Below are positions 7,934-16,650 of a stretch of 45,844 nt of DNA, piece by piece. Below the pieces are notes generated by a model. That model did not search any database and was not told where the DNA came from. It saw nothing but the letters and a program-made list of their open reading frames with translations. Each line of letters opens with the position of its first letter. The first letter of the stretch is position 1. A program made the translations under genes and the position numbers. Origin of the DNA: Microcoleus sp. LEGE 07076 (GTDB lineage: Bacteria > Cyanobacteriota > Cyanobacteriia > Cyanobacteriales > Microcoleaceae); NCBI RefSeq assembly GCF_015207455.1, contig NZ_JADEWV010000029.1:1-45844 (forward strand). The letters are read 5' to 3'.

Positions 7934-8468
7934 GTTTTCCTCCTAGAGTGTCGCTCGGCTTGAGAATCTATACCAATTAATTTTACCGAGGCTCGATGGC
8001 GGATCGGGAATTTACTAAATAAAGACTTTAGGAAATGCTTTTAAGTTCCACTCACAATATTAAATTTTGTGACATATAAATTATCTGAAGCCTTTATTTT
8101 AATTTCATAAATTATGCTGTTTTTCGCTTAGTCAATTGCTCGATCGCAACTTCGATCCTCTATACAAAACTTGGAGCTTTTTTCAGGATTTTTTTCTTAA
8201 ATTTTGATCCGTCCGTAATTAATTATTCTATAAATATTAATTTAACACACATTTAGAAGTATTTGTCAAGTAAATAATTGTAAACAAATTTTAGAGCATT
8301 TGCTCAAGGAATTTATAAAAAAATGTAACGAAAAATCGTCATAAATTTGTCGAATTGTGTCATATGCAGGCTCAAATCGCCCAATGGCAAGCGTTTTCTG
8401 GTAAAAATGCTTATGGGATAAAAAAATTCCCGATTGCCGAAAACAGCATCTTAAAGGAGCCTAACCGG
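7934..8468. other. Long AT-rich leader/spacer upstream of chlH
   Basis: 535 bases, strongly AT-rich with A/T runs, almost free of the HIP1 octamers dense elsewhere. It must hold the promoter and 5-prime leader of chlH and the promoter of the minus-strand gene starting at 7933. No known riboswitch or small RNA was recognised. The chlH reading frame is open back to 8355, but the strong ribosome binding site puts the start at 8469. Confidence 0.5.
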
Positions 8469-11400
8469 ATGTTCACTCACGTCAAGCCCACCATTCGCCA
8501 CGTCGTGCCGGAAAACTTGCAGGGGCGATCGCTCATGAAGGTGGTCTATGTCGTACTGGAACCGCAGTATCAAAGCGCCCTGTCGGCAGCGGTTCGAGCG
8601 ATAAATAACAAAAATCCGAATCTGGCAATAGAAATCAGTGGCTACCTGATCGAAGAACTCCGCAGCCCGGAAAATTACGAGGCCTTCAAGCGGGATGTGG
8701 CCGATGCCAACGTATTTATTGCTTCTCTAATTTTTATCGAAGATTTGGCCGAAAAAGTGGTAGCGGCTGTAGAACCGCTGCGCGACAGCTTGGATGTCGC
8801 CGTCGTCTTCCCGTCGATGCCGGGGGTGATGCGCCTCAATAAAATGGGCAGTTTCTCGATGGCGCAGTTGGGACAAAGCAAAAGCGCGATCGGCGAATTC
8901 ATGAAAAAACGGAAGGAAAAATCCGGGAGTTCCTTCCAAGACGGAATGCTGAAACTGCTGCAAACTTTGCCGAAAGTGCTGAAATATTTGCCGATCGACA
9001 AAGCCCAAGATGCCCGCAACTTCATGCTGAGTTTCCAGTATTGGCTGGGCGGTTCCCAAGAAAACTTGGAAAACTTCCTGCTGATGCTGTCGCATAAATA
9101 TGTCTTCAAAGGCCAGGAACAGCTAAGTTTTCAAGAACCGGTTGTCTACCCGGATATGGGGATTTGGCATCCTTTGGCACCAGGAATGTTTGAGGATGTC
9201 AAAGGATATCTGAACTGGTATAATTCGCGCACAGATATTTCCTCAGACCTCAAAGATCCCCTCGCACTTTGCATCGGTTTAGTGTTGCAGCGCACTCACT
9301 TAGTCACCGGAGATGACGCGCACTACGTAGCAATCGTGCAGGAATTTGAGGCAATGGGGGCGCGGGTTTTACCGATTTTTGCCGGCGGTTTGGACTTCTC
9401 GAAACCTGTTGAAACTTTTTTCTTGGAAGTTGGGGCCAAAGGTGTTGCACCGCTGCCGATCGTCGATGCGGTGGTTTCTCTGACTGGTTTTGCTTTGGTT
9501 GGCGGCCCGGCGAAACAAGATCACCCGAAGGCGATCGATACTTTGAAAAAGCTAAACTGCCCTTACATGGTGGCTTTGCCGCTGGTTTTCCAAACAACCC
9601 AAGAGTGGGAAAATAGCGATTTGGGCTTGCACCCGATTCAAGTTGCTTTGCAAGTTGCGATTCCTGAGTTGGATGGTGCGATCGAACCGATTATTTTGTC
9701 GGGAAGAGATGGCGCAACTGGCAAGGCGATCGCCCTGCAAGATAGAATCGAAGCAATTTCCCAGCGCGCCATGAAATGGGCAATGCTGCGCCGCAAACCC
9801 AAATTAGACAAGAAAGTTGCGATCACAGTTTTCAGTTTTCCTCCCGATAAAGGCAACGTCGGAACAGCCGCTTACCTCGACGTTTTCGGCTCGATTTACG
9901 AAGTATTGAAAGCCCTAAAAGGCAACGGTTACGACTTGCCAGAATTGCCGGAATCTGCCGAAAAGCTGATGCAAGAAGTCATCCACGACGCCACAGCCCA
10001 ATACCAAAGTCCTGAGTTAAATATTGCTCACCGGATGTCCGTAGCTGAGTATGAAGAATTCACTCCTTACTCGGAACGTTTGCAAGAAAATTGGGGTCCG
10101 CCTCCGGGACATCTCAACAGCGACGGACAAAATTTGCTGATTTACGGCAAACATTTCGGCAACGTATTTATCGGAGTGCAACCTACTTTTGGATACGAAG
10201 GCGATCCGATGCGGTTGTTATTCTCTCGTTCCGCCAGCCCGCACCACGGTTTTGCTGCTTACTACACATATTTGGAGCGCATTTGGGGTGCGGATGCGGT
10301 GCTGCACTTTGGCACTCACGGTTCTCTAGAATTCATGCCCGGTAAGCAGATGGGAATGTCTATCGGTTGTTATCCCGACAGTTTGATTGGCAAAATTCCT
10401 AACCTCTATTATTACGCTGCCAACAATCCCAGCGAGGCAACTATTGCCAAGCGCCGCAGTTATGCTGAAACAATTTCTTACTTGACTCCTCCGGCGGAAA
10501 ATGCTGGTTTGTACAAAGGTTTGCAGGAACTCAGCGAGTTAATTGCTTCTTATCAAACTTTGAAGGATACGGGCCGAGGCGTGCCGATTGTGGATGCGAT
10601 CGTCGAAAAATGCCGTTTGGTCAATTTAGACAAAGATATTGACCTACCTCCCGAACAGGAAAGAGGCGTTGCTGCGGGGATGACTGCGGAGGAACGGGAC
10701 AATTTAGTTGGCTTGGTTTACCGCAAGTTGATGGAGATTGAATCGCGGTTGTTACCTTGCGGTTTGCATATTATCGGTAAGCCACCGACTGCGGAAGAGG
10801 CGATCGCAACTTTGGTAAATATCGCCAATTTAGACCGCGAAGAAGACAACCTGTTAAGCTTACCGCGAATTATCGCTAACAGTCTCGATCGCGATATCGA
10901 GGAAATTTACACAAATAGCGACAAAGGCATTTTAGTTGATGTTGAATTGCTGCAAAACATCACCTTGGCTTGTCGGGATGCAGTAGGCGCTTTAGTGAAA
11001 GAACAAACCGATGCAGAGGGCAGAGTTTCCCTAGTTTCCAAGTTAAATTTCTTCAACATGGGCAAGAAAACACCTTGGATAGAATCCTTGCACGCCGCCG
11101 GTTACAAAAAAGTCGATCCAGAACCGATTAAACCGCTGTTTGAGTATCTGGAATTCTGCTTGCAGCAAGTTTGTGCCGACAACGAATTAGGCGCTTTGTT
11201 GCGCGCCCTAGAAGGCGAATACATTATCCCCGGGCCCGGCGGCGATCCGATTCGCAACCCGGATGTTTTGCCGACTGGCAAGAATATGCACGCTTTAGAT
11301 CCGCAGTCAATTCCGACGACGGGTGCGGTGAAGTCTGCTAAAGTTGTCGTTGACAGACTATTAGAAAGACAGCGCACCGATAACGGCGGCAACTATCCCG

Positions 11401-12464
11401 AAACCATCGCCGTTGTGCTGTGGGGAACCGACAACATCAAGACTTACGGCGAATCCCTCGCCCAAGTAATGTGGATGGTGGGAGTCAAGCCAGTACCCGA
11501 TGCTTTGGGCCGAGTCAACAAACTGGAATTGCTGTCTTTGGAAGAATTGGGACGCCCTCGAATCGACGTAGTAATTAACTGTTCCGGCGTATTCCGCGAC
11601 TTGTTCATCAACCAAATGAATTTGTTAGATAAAGCCGTGAAAATGGCAGCGGAAGCCGACGAACCGTTAGAAATGAACTTCGTCCGCAAACACGCCCTGA
11701 AGCAAGCCGAAGAAATGGGCATCAACCTGCGCCAAGCAGCAACCCGCGTCTTTTCCAATGCCTCCGGTTCCTATTCATCTAACGTCAACTTGGCGGTAGA
11801 AAACAGCACCTGGGAAAGCGAAGCCGAGTTACAGGAAATGTACTTAACTCGTAAATCCTTCGCCTTTTCTTCCGACAATCCCGGAACAATGGAACAAGAC
11901 AGGCAGATTTTTGAGTCATCCTTAAAAACTGCTGATGTCACCTTCCAAAACTTAGATTCTGCGGAGATTTCGCTAACCGACGTATCGCACTATTTCGACT
12001 CCGATCCAACCAAATTAATCGGCAGTTTGCGCGGCGACGGGAAGCAACCAACATCCTTTGTTGCTGATACCACAACAGCGAACGCGCAGGTGCGGACGCT
12101 ATCAGAAACCGTGCGTTTAGATTCGCGGACTAAGCTGCTGAATCCGAAGTGGTACGAAGGGATGTTATCGCACGGTTATGAGGGCGTGCGGGAGATTTCT
12201 AAGCGTCTGGTGAATACGACTGGATGGAGTGCGACTGCGGGTGCGGTGGATAATTGGGTGTATGAGGATGTGAACGGTACGTTTATCCAAGATGAGGAGA
12301 TGCAGAAGCGTTTGCTTAACTTAAATCCTCATTCTTTCCGCAAGATTGTCAGCACTTTGCTTGAGGTGAATGGCCGGGGTTATTGGGAGACTTCGGAGAG
12401 TAATTTGGATCGCTTGCGTGAACTTTATCAGGAGGTGGAAGACCGGATTGAGGGGGTAGAGTAG
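8469..12464 (+). CDS. chlH: Magnesium chelatase subunit H (porphyrin-binding)
   Basis: Large catalytic subunit of magnesium chelatase, which inserts Mg2+ into protoporphyrin IX with ChlI and ChlD at the branch to chlorophyll. I chose ATG 8469 ([14 protein letters not shown]) because AAAGGAG (8453-8459) sits nine bases upstream and the resulting 1331 residues match the usual cyanobacterial ChlH length; the open frame to 8355 would add 38 residues of non-conserved sequence. The N-terminal DUF3479 domain ([18 protein letters not shown], to about residue 185) is followed by the CobN/Mg-chelatase domain, with [34 protein letters not shown] and [21 protein letters not shown] visible. chlI and chlD are not in the window. 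A GGCAGGC hairpin follows the stop. Confidence 0.97.
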   Translation: MFTHVKPTIRHVVPENLQGRSLMKVVYVVLEPQYQSALSAAVRAINNKNPNLAIEISGYLIEELRSPENYEAFKRDVADANVFIASLIFIEDLAEKVVAAVEPLRDSLDVAVVFPSMPGVMRLNKMGSFSMAQLGQSKSAIGEFMKKRKEKSGSSFQDGMLKLLQTLPKVLKYLPIDKAQDARNFMLSFQYWLGGSQENLENFLLMLSHKYVFKGQEQLSFQEPVVYPDMGIWHPLAPGMFEDVKGYLNWYNSRTDISSDLKDPLALCIGLVLQRTHLVTGDDAHYVAIVQEFEAMGARVLPIFAGGLDFSKPVETFFLEVGAKGVAPLPIVDAVVSLTGFALVGGPAKQDHPKAIDTLKKLNCPYMVALPLVFQTTQEWENSDLGLHPIQVALQVAIPELDGAIEPIILSGRDGATGKAIALQDRIEAISQRAMKWAMLRRKPKLDKKVAITVFSFPPDKGNVGTAAYLDVFGSIYEVLKALKGNGYDLPELPESAEKLMQEVIHDATAQYQSPELNIAHRMSVAEYEEFTPYSERLQENWGPPPGHLNSDGQNLLIYGKHFGNVFIGVQPTFGYEGDPMRLLFSRSASPHHGFAAYYTYLERIWGADAVLHFGTHGSLEFMPGKQMGMSIGCYPDSLIGKIPNLYYYAANNPSEATIAKRRSYAETISYLTPPAENAGLYKGLQELSELIASYQTLKDTGRGVPIVDAIVEKCRLVNLDKDIDLPPEQERGVAAGMTAEERDNLVGLVYRKLMEIESRLLPCGLHIIGKPPTAEEAIATLVNIANLDREEDNLLSLPRIIANSLDRDIEEIYTNSDKGILVDVELLQNITLACRDAVGALVKEQTDAEGRVSLVSKLNFFNMGKKTPWIESLHAAGYKKVDPEPIKPLFEYLEFCLQQVCADNELGALLRALEGEYIIPGPGGDPIRNPDVLPTGKNMHALDPQSIPTTGAVKSAKVVVDRLLERQRTDNGGNYPETIAVVLWGTDNIKTYGESLAQVMWMVGVKPVPDALGRVNKLELLSLEELGRPRIDVVINCSGVFRDLFINQMNLLDKAVKMAAEADEPLEMNFVRKHALKQAEEMGINLRQAATRVFSNASGSYSSNVNLAVENSTWESEAELQEMYLTRKSFAFSSDNPGTMEQDRQIFESSLKTADVTFQNLDSAEISLTDVSHYFDSDPTKLIGSLRGDGKQPTSFVADTTTANAQVRTLSETVRLDSRTKLLNPKWYEGMLSHGYEGVREISKRLVNTTGWSATAGAVDNWVYEDVNGTFIQDEEMQKRLLNLNPHSFRKIVSTLLEVNGRGYWETSESNLDRLRELYQEVEDRIEGVE

Positions 12465-12474
12465 GATAGTGTGG

Positions 12475-12494
12475 GGCAGGCTTTTGGGCCTGCC
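12475..12494 (+). terminator. Hairpin after chlH
   Basis: GGCAGGC (12475-12481) pairs with GCCTGCC (12488-12494) around TTTTGG, ten bases after the chlH stop. No T-tract follows, so termination is inferred from position and stem strength. Confidence 0.5.
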
Positions 12495-12559
12495 TCTTGA
12501 CTGCGACAAGAGTCCACCGAATGAGATGACTAATCTATCGCAATCTTCTGAATCAAAGA

Positions 12560-13165
12560 ATGAAAGATAATTTTTGGGGTTTGATATGGTCTAGTTTTTT
12601 GGATATCCAAGGAATTCTGATTGGCTTTATGGGTGTTGTCATTACAATTGTGCTATCTCGGTTTCCGGTAAAGACAAACATCCCTCTAGACTTAGCGATA
12701 GTCATTCTATTTTTTATTTTATTGTTGATAGTAACTCTCTTTAAGGCAGCATCTAAAAGCTTCAGTGAATATAAAAAAGCCAAAGCCGAGTTTGAGAAGT
12801 TGACAATTAGAAATGGTGAACTAGAAGCAAAAGTAAATAGGCGTTTACTTCCTAAAATTTTATTTGCAAGACAGCCTCAAGGAAAAACGGGTCTAGAGAT
12901 AGAATGTTTACTAGAAAATTCTGAATTGCTTTCTAATAATACTTTTCTTTCTTTCTACTATACAGGTGAGGACGAATTTGAAAGATTAATCGGAACGGGT
13001 GTCGCAATCACGGTACAAGCGAATGGGAAAATTCAGGCTTTAATGGATAAGCCTGTTAGTGCTTATCAAGACATTTTGGAAAAGTTAGCCAGAAATGATG
13101 CTAAAATATTGGACAGGACTGTAGTCAAGCCTAGTATCACTAGGGATATGATGCAAAATATTTAG
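12560..13165 (+). CDS. Unknown membrane protein with coiled coil
   Basis: 201 residues. Two hydrophobic segments (about residues 16-37 and 44-64) anchor the protein; a charged helix follows (about 66-95, FSEYKKAKAEFEKLTIRNGELEAKV), then a mixed alpha/beta soluble domain. The DNA is AT-rich compared with chlH, and codon choice differs, suggesting acquired material. The gene at 13196 starts 30 bases downstream in the same direction, so the two are probably one transcription unit. I do not recognise the family. The layout (two helices, coiled coil, soluble domain) suggests a membrane-tethered scaffold or sensor, but this is inference. Confidence 0.7.
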   Translation: MKDNFWGLIWSSFLDIQGILIGFMGVVITIVLSRFPVKTNIPLDLAIVILFFILLLIVTLFKAASKSFSEYKKAKAEFEKLTIRNGELEAKVNRRLLPKILFARQPQGKTGLEIECLLENSELLSNNTFLSFYYTGEDEFERLIGTGVAITVQANGKIQALMDKPVSAYQDILEKLARNDAKILDRTVVKPSITRDMMQNI

Positions 13166-13195
13166 ACCCCTTAATAAAATATTCAGGAAAAAAAT

Positions 13196-13591
13196 ATGGA
13201 GAGTACGCAAGCCATCCAAGATGTCAAGGAAAAAACATTCCCTGCAACGGTTGTTAAAGTTATTGACTCCTGTAAGCTGGCTATTAATAGAGGAAAAATA
13301 CATGGTTTAAAACAAGGTCAGAGGTTACTGGTTTATAGCTTGAGTGTGCAAGAAATTCAAGACCCTAATACTGGGGAATCTTTAGGATATTTAGAAATAG
13401 TGAAAGGGACGGGACAGGTGATTCATCTTCAAGAAAAAATGTGTACGATTGAGTCGGATAAACAGAAGATACTGACGCGAAAAATGCAAAAAAATGTATA
13501 TTTTGGACTCAGAGATGAAATAGTTGAGTATGAACAAAATTTAGTGCCTTTTGAAGACCCGGAACCGGGAGACCTAGTGAAACCAATTTAA
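13196..13591 (+). CDS. Small protein with FlgT-C-like beta domain
   Basis: 131 residues, start ATG 13196 with AGGA (13185-13188). The segment ATVVKVIDSCKLAINRGKIHG, followed by LKQGQRLLVYSLS, DPNTGESLGYLE, VKGTGQVIHLQEKM and CTIES, follows the pattern of the FlgT C-terminal beta domain (VVKV, NRG...G+K.G..+.VY, DP.TGE.LG). That domain also occurs in many non-flagellar proteins, and there are no flagellar genes here. No signal peptide. It is likely co-transcribed with the membrane protein before it and may be that protein's soluble partner. The family assignment rests on motif reading only. Confidence 0.65.
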   Translation: MESTQAIQDVKEKTFPATVVKVIDSCKLAINRGKIHGLKQGQRLLVYSLSVQEIQDPNTGESLGYLEIVKGTGQVIHLQEKMCTIESDKQKILTRKMQKNVYFGLRDEIVEYEQNLVPFEDPEPGDLVKPI

Positions 13592-13681
13592 GGATAGTTG
13601 GGGTGTTGGATAATCCGACTCAGATATCATGCGATCCGGTTCTTCCTGATTTTGTGTTAAACTTAGGATAAATTTGGTAGG

Positions 13682-13700
13682 GAGTTGATCAAATCAACTC
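13682..13700. terminator. Hairpin between convergent units
   Basis: GAGTTGAT (13682-13689) pairs perfectly with ATCAACTC (13693-13700) around CAA, in the 123-base gap between a plus-strand gene ending at 13591 and a minus-strand gene ending at 13715. It is well placed to stop both units. T-tracts on either side are weak. Confidence 0.5.
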
Positions 13701-13714
13701 GCCCATCAGAGAGT

Positions 13715-14176
13715 TTAGAGAGAGAATAAAAAATCAGTTAGAGGATATGCGGAAAAATATTTATACAATAGATATATTACCAACAAAGACAAAAATACTG
13801 GTAATGCCTCTTTAAGAATTGTCTCTAGTGATATCTTTGATATTTCTTCTTGATCTGACTGGTTAGTATTATTAATCTTTTGCTTTTCTGCAACTTCTAA
13901 AATTTCTGAACTACTGTTTTCTTGGTCAGAGTTTTCTTCTTGATCCACTGAATCATCGAAAACATTTTCTGCTAATTCTAAAATTTCTAAACTATGGTTT
14001 TCTTGATCAGAATCCTGTTCTGGATTCACTGAATCATCTAAAGTATTGGGATCTTTGTTAAAGTTAGATAAATTAATCTTGGGAGCTTTGGGGCTTTTGA
14101 GAAAATAAACAGATCCTATCGAAGCTAAAAATAAGAACAATATGTTTTTAAAATCACCTTGAGTTAAGCTTATCAT
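13715..14176 (-). CDS. Unknown two-helix membrane protein with acidic repeats
   Basis: Third gene of a small overlapping operon. From ATG 14176 it has about 153 residues; a GTG at 14185 would create a TAGTG overlap with the gene upstream and add three residues. A hydrophobic N-terminus (FKNILFLFLASIGSVYFL) and a C-terminal hydrophobic helix (ALPVFLSLLVIYLLYKYF) flank an acidic middle made of two imperfect copies of DDSV(N/D)(P/Q)E(Q/E)(D/N)SDQEN.S.EILE(L/V)AE. The repeats are visible in the DNA as well. The layout suggests a membrane protein with an exposed, negatively charged, possibly ion- or partner-binding loop. Not recognised as a known family. Confidence 0.65.
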   Translation of the reverse strand: MISLTQGDFKNILFLFLASIGSVYFLKSPKAPKINLSNFNKDPNTLDDSVNPEQDSDQENHSLEILELAENVFDDSVDQEENSDQENSSSEILEVAEKQKINNTNQSDQEEISKISLETILKEALPVFLSLLVIYLLYKYFSAYPLTDFLFSL

Positions 14177-14184
14177 AAAATGCA

Positions 14185-14529
14185 CTACTTTTTTTCTATT
14201 ATTTGTTCTCTCATGGATTTTCCTATTTGATTACCTAATTTCAGACCTTTGAAAAAAGGATATGAAATCATATCAGGATTGTAAGATCCAAAATGAGGTT
14301 CCGAATCTTCTACCCTAGAATATTTATCATTACTTTTTTTGTCTACTCCCGTATAGACTTTCTTACTTGGGAGGGGTACTAAAATTTCTTGGAACCTTGT
14401 TTCACTTCTTATTGATTCAGTTGTTTTCCCTACTATGCTAGGATCAGCTTTGGCTGGACTAAGTGGAAGTAACCACAATAAAGCAATCCACAAAAGAGCT
14501 ACTCCAACATAAGATAGTTTTTTGATCAT
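14185..14529 (-). CDS. Unknown small exported protein
   Basis: 114 residues from ATG 14529. A lysine-bearing start, a hydrophobic core (VGVALLWIALLWLLPL) and SPAKADP form a classic Sec signal peptide with probable cleavage after Ala at about residue 28 (AKA-D). The mature part, about 86 residues, is polar and ends in a basic helix (KLGNQIGKSMREQIIEKK); it has no cysteines and no recognised domain. Its ATG overlaps the stop of the 38-residue gene upstream (ATGA, 14526-14529), and its TAG touches the start region of the next gene, which implies coupled translation of all three. Confidence 0.7.
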   Translation of the reverse strand: MIKKLSYVGVALLWIALLWLLPLSPAKADPSIVGKTTESIRSETRFQEILVPLPSKKVYTGVDKKSNDKYSRVEDSEPHFGSYNPDMISYPFFKGLKLGNQIGKSMREQIIEKK

Positions 14530-14642
14530 AAACCTAAAATACCTTCAAACAATCCCATACTTAGTCCAACAATATAAGCAGCAATCACAGGGACTGCTAT
14601 TAATAGAATAGCAGCACCAATTTTTTTTAGCAATTCATTCAT
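14526..14642 (-). CDS. Tiny hydrophobic protein, first gene of a three-gene operon
   Basis: 38 residues: MNELLKKIGAAILLIAVPVI continuing AAYIVGLSMGLFEGILGL. It is one membrane-spanning helix with a positively charged N-terminus. The stop TGA overlaps the ATG of the next gene in ATGA, typical of translational coupling, and this is the best evidence that the short frame is real. No strong ribosome binding site is visible upstream of ATG 14642. Possible roles include a small membrane subunit, a holin-like peptide or a type I toxin-like peptide; nothing distinguishes these. Confidence 0.6.
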   Translation of the reverse strand: MNELLKKIGAAILLIAVPVIAAYIVGLSMGLFEGILGL

Positions 14643-14967
14643 ATTATTGATTTTTGAAATTTACTTTATTGCATTATCATATCACTAAGTTAACTGATTG
14701 TAAATAGATAATTTTACGGAATTATGAAGCCGTGGATAGAGACTATCTGCTAGTGAACTATGGTATCCCATCGGTCAGGCTAAAGACCCCTTAATATTTC
14801 TGGATGAAGGTGAAATCGAAAGCGATCACCCTTATCTTCCCAAAGTGCGATCGCCCCTCCGCTTTCCCCCCGATCGAACTTTGGGGAGTATTCTCGAAGG
14901 GCGATCGCCCTTTATGCTATTCTATAAGTAAATACGTTTTGTATATACAATTTTCTGCCGTTTGAAT
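14643..14967. other. Spacer with possible gene remnant and HIP1-rich palindromes
   Basis: Bases 14724-14810 contain broken open frames in two phases (reading AVDRDYLLVNYGIPSVRLKTP, then PIGQAKDPLIFLDEGEIES). This looks like the remains of a decayed gene but is too short to name. Bases 14845-14925 are rich in GCGATCGC and CGATCG. Bases 14922-14957 are AT-rich and probably hold the promoter for the gene starting at 14968. Confidence 0.35.
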
Positions 14968-15231
14968 ATGACTATCTCGCCCAAACGACTTGAAGAATTA
15001 GAAAATATTCCAGAATCTGCGATCGACACCTCTGATATTCCTGAGTTAGATGCGAGTTTCTGGGAAAAAGCACAACTCGTAACACCACTGACAAAACAAG
15101 CTATTTCTTTAAGAGTCGATAGCGATGTATTAGATTGGTTTAAAAGCCAAGGAAAAGGCTATCAATCTCTGATGAATGCTGTGCTGCGTTCTTATGTTGA
15201 ACATCACCTAAAAAACACTAATGAAGTATGA
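14968..15231 (+). CDS. BrnA-type antitoxin (ribbon-helix-helix), without BrnT
   Basis: 87 residues from ATG 14968 (an in-frame TTG lies six bases earlier). The C-terminal part, with KQAISLRVDSDVLDWFKSQG then KGYQSLMNAVLRSYVEHH, matches the BrnA antitoxin pattern (ISLR+D.DVL.WF+..G.GYQ...N.VLR.Y). In BrnTA modules the BrnT ribonuclease toxin is encoded just upstream; here only a non-coding spacer precedes it. The stop overlaps the start of the HicB-like gene by 11 bases, so two antitoxin-like genes are joined in one unit. It could act as an orphan DNA-binding regulator or an anti-addiction antitoxin. Confidence 0.75.
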   Translation: MTISPKRLEELENIPESAIDTSDIPELDASFWEKAQLVTPLTKQAISLRVDSDVLDWFKSQGKGYQSLMNAVLRSYVEHHLKNTNEV

Positions 15232-15427
15232 AGTAATCATTTACTGGAGTGAGGAAGACCAGGCATTTATTACCGAAGTACCAGAATTGCCGGGATGTGC
15301 TGCGGATGGTGAAACTTATCAGGAGTCATTGCAAAATCTAGAGATTATTATGCAGGAGTGGATAGAAACGGCTAACGCACTGGGTCGTCCTATTCCACAA
15401 TCGAAAGGTCGATCGATGTTTGCGTAG
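15221..15427 (+). CDS. HicB-family antitoxin-like protein, without HicA
   Basis: 68 residues. MKYEVIIYWSEEDQAFITEV, PELPGCAADGETYQESLQNL and the helix IIMQEWIETANALGRPIP form the HicB partial RNase H-like fold (Y...EG..G..V.ELPGC...G.T.EEAL.N). It lacks a clear C-terminal DNA-binding helix, like many short cyanobacterial HicB proteins. No HicA double-stranded-RNA-binding toxin is next to it. It overlaps the BrnA-like gene by 11 bases, so translation is coupled. Confidence 0.8.
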   Translation: MKYEVIIYWSEEDQAFITEVPELPGCAADGETYQESLQNLEIIMQEWIETANALGRPIPQSKGRSMFA

Positions 15428-15478
15428 TTGATTGAAGGGTTATAATTTTAGTAGGGTAGCCAAAATGACTGTTTGCAA

Positions 15479-15691
15479 ATGCTTGAAGTCGATTACTATA
15501 AGTGTATGAGGGAACCAACAGCAGAACAGTTACGGAGTTTATATCGGCTTTGTCATCTACTTACTAACGTGATGTTCCACCCAATTCACATAGTGCGTTT
15601 AGATGAACGAACTCTTAATCTATTTATCTTAGCAGGACAAACCGAAGAAATCGAGTTAGAAATTCAACCTGATGGGAGTATTGAGCCATGA
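15479..15691 (+). CDS. Small conserved cyanobacterial protein, DUF6888-like
   Basis: 70 residues from ATG 15479 (the frame also offers TTG 15473). The core PTAEQLRSLYRLCHLLTNV followed by IHIVRLDERTLNLFILAG and EIEIQPDG-like ending fits the DUF6888 family, short proteins found in filamentous cyanobacteria. The stop overlaps the ATG of the next gene by four bases (ATGA, 15688-15691). DUF6888 and DUF6887 genes are typically paired, as here. Function unknown; size, pairing and overlap resemble a toxin-antitoxin or small regulatory pair. Confidence 0.65.
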   Translation: MLEVDYYKCMREPTAEQLRSLYRLCHLLTNVMFHPIHIVRLDERTLNLFILAGQTEEIELEIQPDGSIEP

Positions 15692-15891
15692 GTAATGTCA
15701 ATTATGCTGCAATGAGCGATCGCGAACTAAAGCAATACATTCTCACTCATAGAGACGATCGAGAAGCTTTCTATGCCTACATGGATCGGCGGCATTCCCG
15801 CCCTCGCAAAGTTACTATAAAACTTGACGATCCAGCTTGGCAAGAGAAAATGATATCAGCTATTGGGGTGCAGTTAAAGTCTGCTAATTAA
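15688..15891 (+). CDS. Small conserved cyanobacterial protein, DUF6887-like
   Basis: 67 residues. MSDRELKQYILTHRDDREAF followed by YAYMDRRHSRP matches the DUF6887 pattern (MSD.ELK.Y.L.HR.D..AF.AY.DR). The C-terminal third is basic (RPRKVTIKLDDPAWQEKM). ATGA overlap with the preceding DUF6888-like gene indicates coupled expression. No catalytic motif is visible; function unknown. Confidence 0.65.
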   Translation: MSNVNYAAMSDRELKQYILTHRDDREAFYAYMDRRHSRPRKVTIKLDDPAWQEKMISAIGVQLKSAN

Positions 15892-16001
15892 TCCAGACAA
15901 TCGCTTGCATTGCCCTTAAACCTACCAGCGATCGCCCTCGCAACTCACTCGATCTGCTACAATCGCCAATAAAGGTCGTTTAGCCACGATAAAATACCGC
16001 T

Positions 16002-16577
16002 ATGACTACCCTCACCCTCAACCTCAACCCCATTATTAAGCTGACAGATGAGCAGTTTTTTCAACTCTGTCAGGAGAATGAAAATATTAGATTGGAACGC
16101 ACAGCGAAAGGAGAATTAATCATCATGTCACCAGCAGGAGGAGAAACTAGCAGCAGCAATGCAGGATTAACGGCACAAATTTGGATTTGGAATCAGCAAA
16201 AAAAACTGGGTAAAGCTTTTGATTCCTCTGGCGGTTTTAAACTTCCTAATGGTGCAAATAGAGCGCCTGATGCTTGTTGGGTAAAATTAGAACGCTGGGA
16301 TGCACTAACTCCAGAACAACAAAAGAAATTCCCCCCGATTTGTCCTGATTTTGTCGTTGAGTTAATGTCTCCCAGCGATAGCTTGAAAGAAACTCAGGAT
16401 AAGATGAAAGAGTATCGAGATAATGGTGCAGGTTTGGGTTGGTTAATTAATCGCAAATCGCGACAAGTAGAAATTTATCGTCCGCATCAAGAAGTTGAAG
16501 TGTTAGAATCTCCGGCCACTGTATCCGGTGAAGATGTTCTCCCAGGATTTATTTTAAATCTTGAATCGATTTGGTAA
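16002..16577 (+). CDS. Uma2-family PD-(D/E)XK nuclease-like protein
   Basis: 191 residues, a complete canonical Uma2 protein. Visible are GELIIMSPAGGETS, NRAPDACWV (Asp90), FVVELMSPSDSLKETQDKM (Glu120, Lys134) and a C-terminal beta region (VEIYRPHQEVEVL). The Asp-Glu-Lys set matches the restriction-endonuclease-like active site. It is only distantly similar to the other Uma2 protein here (4732-5475) and lacks its coiled-coil tail. Biological role unknown. It stands alone, with a REP-type repeat 24 bases downstream. Confidence 0.88.
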   Translation: MTTLTLNLNPIIKLTDEQFFQLCQENENIRLERTAKGELIIMSPAGGETSSSNAGLTAQIWIWNQQKKLGKAFDSSGGFKLPNGANRAPDACWVKLERWDALTPEQQKKFPPICPDFVVELMSPSDSLKETQDKMKEYRDNGAGLGWLINRKSRQVEIYRPHQEVEVLESPATVSGEDVLPGFILNLESIW

Positions 16578-16600
16578 AGTGCGCGCGAGCGAAATAAAGT

Positions 16601-16650
16601 CGGCGGTTGAAACCGCGTCTACAAAAACAAAGTCCGCCTACGCGGACTAA
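16601..16650 (+). repeat. Double-hairpin REP-type repeat, copy A
   Basis: CGGCGGTTGAAACCGCGTCT, then an A-rich linker and AGTCCGCCTACGCGGACT. First hairpin GCGGTT-GA-AACCGC, second AGTCCGC-CTAC-GCGGACT. Other copies lie at 26334, 31871 and 44242. The end of this copy supplies the minus-strand TAG (16647-16649) of the next gene. Confidence 0.85.

Noticed and set aside
8355-8468. 38-codon N-terminal extension of chlH
   Set aside because: No conservation with ChlH and the strong AAAGGAG lies just before ATG 8469.
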